Source: Catenulispora sp. GP43 (GTDB lineage: Bacteria > Actinomycetota > Actinomycetes > Streptomycetales > Catenulisporaceae). From it: a stretch of 64,000 nucleotides of DNA. Shown here piece by piece: positions 59,825-64,000 of this stretch; position 1 is the stretch's first letter; each line of letters opens with the position of its first letter. A model generated the notes under the pieces. It ran no database searches. It was not told the origin of the DNA and was given only the letters and a program-made list of their open reading frames with translations. The position numbers and the translations under genes are program-made. Where the stretch lies: NCBI RefSeq assembly GCF_041260665.1, contig NZ_JBGCCT010000014.1:124001-188000 (forward strand), read 5' to 3'.

Positions 59825-60856
59825 TCAGTTAGGGACCGTGCACTCGAAGGCGTGCAGATACGGATTGACGGGTTGCATGTCGTGGACTTGCAGTCCGGCC
59901 TCGCTCAGCCGTGCGAGCATGCTCTCCCGCGAATGCTTCGCCCCGCCGACGTTGAGCAGCAGCAACAGGTCCATGGCGGTGGTGAACCGCATCGACGGAC
60001 TGTCGTCGACCAGGTTCTCGACCACCACGACCCGCGCGCCCGGCCCGGCGGCCCCGACGACGTTGCGCAGCGTCCTGCGGGTGCTGTCGTCGTCCCACTC
60101 CAGCAGGTTCTTGATGATGTAGAGGTCGGCCCGGACCGGCACCTCGGACCGGCAGTCGCCCGCCACCAGCCGGGCCCTGGACGCCAGCGCGCCGCCCTCG
60201 CGCAGCCGGGCGTCGGCGCCCGCGATCACCTGCGGCAGGTCGAGCAGCGTCCCCTGGACCTCGGGATGCTTCTCCAGCAGGTCCGCCAGGACGTGCCCCT
60301 GGCCGCCGCCGATGTCGGCGATGCTCTCGACCCCGTTGAGGACGAGGAACCCGGCGAGGTCGGCCGCCGACTGCCGGCTGGAGCGGGTCATGGCCTTGTC
60401 GAACACCTTGGCGGACTCGCCCGCGTCTTCGTGCAGGTAGGTGAAGAACTCCTTGCCGAACAGATCGGGGAAGACGCTCCGTCCGCTCCGCACGGCCTCG
60501 TCCAGCCGGGGCCACGCCTGCCACGTCCACGGCTCCGTGCACCACAGCGCGATGTGGTGCAGGCTGTTCGGCGTGTCCTTGCGCAGCTGCAGCGACATGT
60601 CGGTGTGGGTGTACCGGCCGTCATCGGTCTCGGCGAAGACGCCGTAGCTGGACAGGGCCCGCAGCAGCCGCTTCAGCGGCCCGGGCTCGACGCGGACGGC
60701 CGAGGCCAGCTCCTGGACCGTCATCGGCTCCTCGCCCAGGGCGTCGGGGACGCCCAGCGAGGCCGCGGCCCGGATCGCCGCGGCGCAGGCGGCGCCGAAG
60801 ACCAGTTCCCGAAGACGCATGGCGGACTGCGGGGCGGAAGGTTGTGTGGAGGTCAT
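59825..60856 (-). CDS. SAM-dependent O-methyltransferase-like protein, catalytic His replaced
   Basis: The 343-residue protein has the winged-helix dimer domain (LRELVFGAACAAAIRAAASL, VQELASAVRVEPGPLKRLLR) and the SAM fold (SIADIGGGQGHVLADLLEKH, GDCRSEVPVRADLYIIKNLL). Polyketide O-methyltransferases of this type have an L-H-D-W-D-D motif whose His deprotonates the hydroxyl. Here it reads NLLEWDDD, so the His is gone. Known relatives with changed chemistry include the hydroxylase RdmB. It sits by a tailoring monooxygenase, so action on a small aromatic product is plausible. Confidence 0.83.
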   Translation of the reverse strand: MTSTQPSAPQSAMRLRELVFGAACAAAIRAAASLGVPDALGEEPMTVQELASAVRVEPGPLKRLLRALSSYGVFAETDDGRYTHTDMSLQLRKDTPNSLHHIALWCTEPWTWQAWPRLDEAVRSGRSVFPDLFGKEFFTYLHEDAGESAKVFDKAMTRSSRQSAADLAGFLVLNGVESIADIGGGQGHVLADLLEKHPEVQGTLLDLPQVIAGADARLREGGALASRARLVAGDCRSEVPVRADLYIIKNLLEWDDDSTRRTLRNVVGAAGPGARVVVVENLVDDSPSMRFTTAMDLLLLLNVGGAKHSRESMLARLSEAGLQVHDMQPVNPYLHAFECTVPN

Positions 60857-61076
60857 CAGCGGTCACCCTCGCAATTGGCAAACGGCTTCGGTGCAGTGGC
60901 GACTCCATTCGAGCCGTTCTTCACCGATTCCGCGCCCAGGACTACCCTCTCCGGGTGGTTCCGGGCTGCTTCGCGAGCCGGCCGAGCATGTAGAGGTTCG
61001 CGGCGAGCGCGGCCGGGGGTCAATGGTCCGCTTCAGTCGGTCGATGCCCTGATGGCGCTCGGCCGCCGTCGTTCGC

Positions 61077-62252
61077 TTACGAACCGACAGTGATCGCCTC
61101 CAGATCGGCGGCGACGGTGACGCGGCCGGAGTACCCGCGCTGGGCCAGGTGCCAGCGTTCGAGCGGGTTGTCCGCGGGGACCAGGTGGGTGAGCACGAGG
61201 TTGCGGGCCCGCGCGGGTTCGGCGACCTCGGCGCCGACCTGCTCGATCGTGGTGTGGGCGCCCAGCAGGTGCGCGCGCAGCGGGCCGGCCTGCGCCGGTG
61301 GGAGCGCGCCGGTGACGCGGTCGACGAACTCTGGGTCGATCACCTCGTGCACCAGGTAGTCGGTGTCGCGGGCGAGGTCGATCAGGTTCGCGCTGACCGT
61401 GGTGTCGCCGGAGACGACGACGGAGCCGTCCGGGGTGTCGAAGCGGTAGGCGAAGGCCGGCGCGGTGGGGTGGTGGTCGACGAGCGTGGCGGTGACCGTC
61501 ACGTCGCCGTTCCGCCACACGGGGATCGGCGCGCTCAGCCGTGGCGGGGTCCCGCCGGGATCGGGTGTCCAGATCCCGGAGAGATCGATGTCCTGGATCT
61601 GGAACAGGCCGCCGGGATCCGGTGCCGAGCCGTCCCGGGCTCTGTCGTTCAGATCCGCTGCGAAGGCTTGCCGCAGGTACGTCGTCATCGCCGTGGTGCC
61701 GGGTGTGGGATCAGCGGGATCGACGACGGGCGGCGCGGTCCGGCCGGGCGGGAACACGCGGGGAAGGCTCTGCCGCGGACCCGGCCCCCAGACCTGGATC
61801 GGGGGCGCGGCGCGGCCGATCGAATTCGAGCCGGCGGTCCAGTAGAGCCCGGGCCAGTCGGCGATGTGGTCGCTGTGCAGATGCGTGAAGAAGATCCCGC
61901 AGACGGTGCCGAGCGTATTGCCCGCCGAGGTCAGCTCGGGGTTGATCCCGCTTTGCACGAGCCGGTGGTAGGCGCCCAGTCCCAGGTCGACCAGGTACAC
62001 CTGGTCCTGGTACACGATCGCGGTCGACGTTCCGGCTCGCGCGGGGTTCATGATCGTCGGCCCGCCGGCGGTTCCCAGCGGGATGATCCGGGTCCTGCCA
62101 TGCGTCCGGGGCGCGGCTTCCTGGTGCGGTTTGCTGTCGGCCGAGGCTGTGCCGGACGTGAGGACCGATGCCGCTGTCGTGCCGCCGAGTATCTGTAGGA
62201 ACCGGCGGCGGTCTGTGCCGATCGTTTCTGCGCCGTTCATGAACTCACCCAT
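61077..62252 (-). CDS. Tat-exported metallo-beta-lactamase-fold hydrolase
   Basis: The 391-residue protein has the twin-arginine signal TDRRRFLQILGGTTAASVL. ATG 62252 is the likely start; ATG 62240 is possible. The MBL motif is FFTHLHSDHIADWPGLYW, then VVSGDTTVSANLIDLARDTD (metal Asp), HLLGAHTTIEQVGAEV and VLTHLVPADNP. The arrangement fits arylsulfatase/tRNase Z-like or lactonase-type hydrolases that act outside the membrane. Its start overlaps the small protein gene by 8 nt in one operon with PfpI. Confidence 0.87.
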   Translation of the reverse strand: MGEFMNGAETIGTDRRRFLQILGGTTAASVLTSGTASADSKPHQEAAPRTHGRTRIIPLGTAGGPTIMNPARAGTSTAIVYQDQVYLVDLGLGAYHRLVQSGINPELTSAGNTLGTVCGIFFTHLHSDHIADWPGLYWTAGSNSIGRAAPPIQVWGPGPRQSLPRVFPPGRTAPPVVDPADPTPGTTAMTTYLRQAFAADLNDRARDGSAPDPGGLFQIQDIDLSGIWTPDPGGTPPRLSAPIPVWRNGDVTVTATLVDHHPTAPAFAYRFDTPDGSVVVSGDTTVSANLIDLARDTDYLVHEVIDPEFVDRVTGALPPAQAGPLRAHLLGAHTTIEQVGAEVAEPARARNLVLTHLVPADNPLERWHLAQRGYSGRVTVAADLEAITVGS

Positions 62253-62547
62253 CGCGGCGCGCTCCGCTGACCTTTGAGGACGGCAGCCGTCCCGCCATGG
62301 AGGTTCCGGCGAGCGTGTCGCCGTCGATCCGCACGGAGAAGGCCAGGTTCAGCCGCATGGGCTTGGTGATGGCCTGCTTCCAGGTGAGCCGGTCGCCGTC
62401 GAGGACGATGTCGTCGAGCCGGACTTCCTCGCCGGCTCCGCGGGCGATGCCGGTCAGCAAACCGTTCTCGCGGCGGAATTCCACCACGGCCTTGATCTTG
62501 CCGACGGGGGTCGAGATGGACAGGTCCCAGGTGCCTTCTGCGGACAT
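62245..62547 (-). CDS. Conserved small beta-barrel-like protein
   Basis: The 100-residue protein starts at ATG 62547 after GAAGGAAG. It is beta-rich: GTWDLSISTPVGKIKAVVEF, LLTGIARGAGEEV, DGDRLTWKQAITKPMRLNLA and GDTLAGTSMAGRLPSSKVSG. I know similar stand-alone proteins from other actinobacteria but no proven function. The fold suggests a lipocalin-like ligand carrier. It lies between PfpI and the MBL gene. Confidence 0.75.
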   Translation of the reverse strand: MSAEGTWDLSISTPVGKIKAVVEFRRENGLLTGIARGAGEEVRLDDIVLDGDRLTWKQAITKPMRLNLAFSVRIDGDTLAGTSMAGRLPSSKVSGARRDG

Positions 62548-62579
62548 TGTTTGGCTTCCTTCTGGCGGTTCGGATCGGG

Positions 62580-63272
62580 TCACAGGGCGGCGGGGTGCGG
62601 GCCGGTGTCGCGCCAGACGACGCCGCGGCGCTCGTGGGCGAACAGTTCCTCGACGGCGTGCGCGATCCGCGGGCCGACCTCGCGTTCCAGCAGGTACAGG
62701 CCCAAGTCCAGGCCCGAGGTGACGCCGGCGCCGGTGACCAGGTCGCCGTCGTCGACGACGCGGGCCGGCACGGCGTGCGCGCCGGTCGCGTCGAGCATGT
62801 TCATGCCCTGATGGTGGGTGGTGGCGTGGCGGCCCTCCAGCAGGCCGGCCATGGCCAGGATCAGCGAGCCGCCGCATACGCAGGCCATCACGACCTCGGG
62901 GTTGTCCATCGCGGCCGTCAGCAGCGCGGGCAGTCCGGTGGTCAGGGTGCGGCCGAGCAGCACCGGGATGAACTCGTCCGGCCGCCATTCGCCGACGGCG
63001 CCCGCGTCCTGGTCGGGGACCTCTCCGGGCTCGCCGACGCGGCCGGAGGCGCCGGGGACCAGGACCAGGCCGGGGCGGGCCGGGTCGAGGGTGCCGGTGG
63101 CGCGCAGCGGCAGGCCGCCGGTGCCGCTGACCACCTCGCGCGGGCCTTCGGCGGTGACCAGTTCGACGGTCACCGCGCCGCCGGAGGCCATGCCTCCGGC
63201 GTACAGGACCTCGAACGGGGCGATGACGTCGAGCGGGTCGAACCCGTCGAACAAGATGATTTGAGCGTGCAT
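62580..63272 (-). CDS. DJ-1/PfpI-family protein
   Basis: The 230-residue protein begins AQIILFDGFDPLDVIAPFEV. The nucleophile elbow Cys is in VVMACVCGGSLILAMAGLLE, followed by ATTHHQGMNMLDATG. This resembles isocyanide hydratase and glutamine amidotransferase-like members without a DNA-binding domain. About 45 residues (GRVGEPGEVPDQDAGAVGEW and around) form an insertion before the Cys. It is the first gene of the three-gene operon; the substrate is unknown. Confidence 0.85.
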   Translation of the reverse strand: MHAQIILFDGFDPLDVIAPFEVLYAGGMASGGAVTVELVTAEGPREVVSGTGGLPLRATGTLDPARPGLVLVPGASGRVGEPGEVPDQDAGAVGEWRPDEFIPVLLGRTLTTGLPALLTAAMDNPEVVMACVCGGSLILAMAGLLEGRHATTHHQGMNMLDATGAHAVPARVVDDGDLVTGAGVTSGLDLGLYLLEREVGPRIAHAVEELFAHERRGVVWRDTGPHPAAL

Positions 63273-63301
63273 CGAGAGCGTCCTTCAGGAGCTTGACAAA
63301 G

Positions 63302-63314
63302 CGGCGTTTCGCCG
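63302..63314. promoter_or_regulatory. Inverted repeat CGGCG-TTT-CGCCG upstream of the PfpI operon
   Basis: This 5-bp perfect inverted repeat lies 30 bp before the PfpI start, in the only gap that can hold the operon promoter. It may bind a repressor. Confidence 0.3.
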
Positions 63315-63428
63315 GACGTTCTCGACCGTAGTCAGGGCGGGGTATGTCGCCCCAGTGGCATTTTCGACAAGCTTCGACGGGATAATGACAGCCGTCGATC
63401 AAGGCCGCGTCAGCTCGGGCGCAGCCGC

Positions 63429-64000
63429 TCACCCGAGTCGGTCGATCTCGCTCCTGACGTCTGCGGCCCGCACGTGTTTGCGCGACTGGAAGATCGCGAA
63501 TGACTGCTCCCACACCTGGAGCGCCTGCTGACGGTCGCCCGTCAGGCGGAGCGCGTCTCCGAGGTTGTACAGGACTTCCGCCCGGAGCAGTGGTCGGTCG
63601 TGGAGCTCCGTCAGGGCGAGGGCCTCGCGGTAGGTGGCTATGGCTCGGTCGTACTGGCCGACTCGGGAGTAGGCGTAGGCCAGGCTGTCCAGGGTGCCGG
63701 ATTGGCCCCAGGAGTCACCTGCCTCGTCGAACAGGATCTTCGCCCGGGTGCAGGGCTCGATGGCGGCCGCCGGCTCCCCGAGGTGGGCCAGGCTCCAGCC
63801 GATGAGGTTCAGCGCCTGGGCCAGGTTCGCCTTCGCCAGGCTGTTGGCCGGGATCAGGGACAGTGCCTCACGCACCAGCTTCAGGCAGGCGGCGTAGTCC
63901 TTGCGGTACGAATGCGTGCTCGCGACATCGATGGAGGCGCGCACGGCCATTTCCACGTCGCCGATGGCGTGGAAGATCTCGATGGCCCGCTCGTAGTCGA
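63429..64000 (-). CDS. C-terminal TPR region of a regulator, 5' end outside the window
   Basis: The frame is open from the window edge to TGA 63429; an internal Met at 63956 is not the start, since YERAIEIFHAIGDVEMA upstream is already TPR. Repeats include LAQALNLIGWSLAHLGEPAA, LDSLAYAYSRVGQYDRAIAT and VLYNLGDALRLTGDRQQALQ. The sequence is typical of the C-terminus of AfsR/SARP-type or XRE-TPR regulators. The DNA-binding part lies beyond the edge. Confidence 0.8.
   Translation of the reverse strand, partial: DYERAIEIFHAIGDVEMAVRASIDVASTHSYRKDYAACLKLVREALSLIPANSLAKANLAQALNLIGWSLAHLGEPAAAIEPCTRAKILFDEAGDSWGQSGTLDSLAYAYSRVGQYDRAIATYREALALTELHDRPLLRAEVLYNLGDALRLTGDRQQALQVWEQSFAIFQSRKHVRAADVRSEIDRLG

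Overview
The window is GC-rich DNA with the codon usage of an actinobacterium. SARP/AfsR and LAL regulators, Hanks-type kinases, Tat and lipoprotein signals, SigE-type sigma factors and secreted glycosidases point to a streptomycete- or Catenulispora-like soil organism; the genus is inference. I see no rRNA, tRNA, CRISPR array, integrase or transposase.

Layout. 1-7426: alpha-glucan metabolism (an MGH1-like glycosidase cut by the window edge, a GT4 glucan synthase-like enzyme and branching enzyme GlgB), with a large LuxR-family ATPase regulator coupled to glgB. 7461-16563: one long minus-strand block. In transcription order it holds a membrane Ser/Thr kinase, a 26-codon peptide gene missed by ordinary gene calling, an integral-membrane M50 metalloprotease with a PqqD/RRE-like N-terminus, a TPR protein with a degenerate ATPase-like domain, a flavin-reductase-fold protein and an AfsR-type regulator. 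The peptide, protease, TPR and flavin-reductase genes look like a compact ribosomal-peptide (RiPP) locus with no recognisable lanthipeptide, radical-SAM or YcaO enzyme. This is the best candidate for an undescribed system here.

17045-29382: a lipoprotein, a secreted beta-helix protein behind a CebR-like operator, a lipase/amidohydrolase operon, a Cys/His-containing hypothetical, an FAD oxidoreductase, a very large secreted propeller/CWB2 protein, and a small secreted peptide made of three 13-residue repeats. 29491-34748: two GH30 glycosidases flank a LacI repressor, and all three promoters carry arrays of GTTWCA boxes. 34745-40369: TetR/oxidoreductase, ArsR-type/MFS and sigma factor/membrane-partner pairs.

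40598-56647: a surface-polysaccharide cluster with an FAD oxidoreductase, ATP-grasp enzyme, three GT4 and two GT2 glycosyltransferases, a membrane-anchored glycosidase, a Wzx-like flippase, a DUF2206-like giant membrane protein and a polysaccharide deacetylase. Many of its genes overlap by 4 nt. 57155-64000: tailoring-type genes (TetR with a 36-bp palindromic operator, FAD monooxygenase, a dehydrogenase with an apparent internal deletion, an O-methyltransferase-like protein lacking the usual catalytic His), then a Tat-exported metallo-beta-lactamase/small protein/PfpI operon and the 3' end of a TPR regulator gene.
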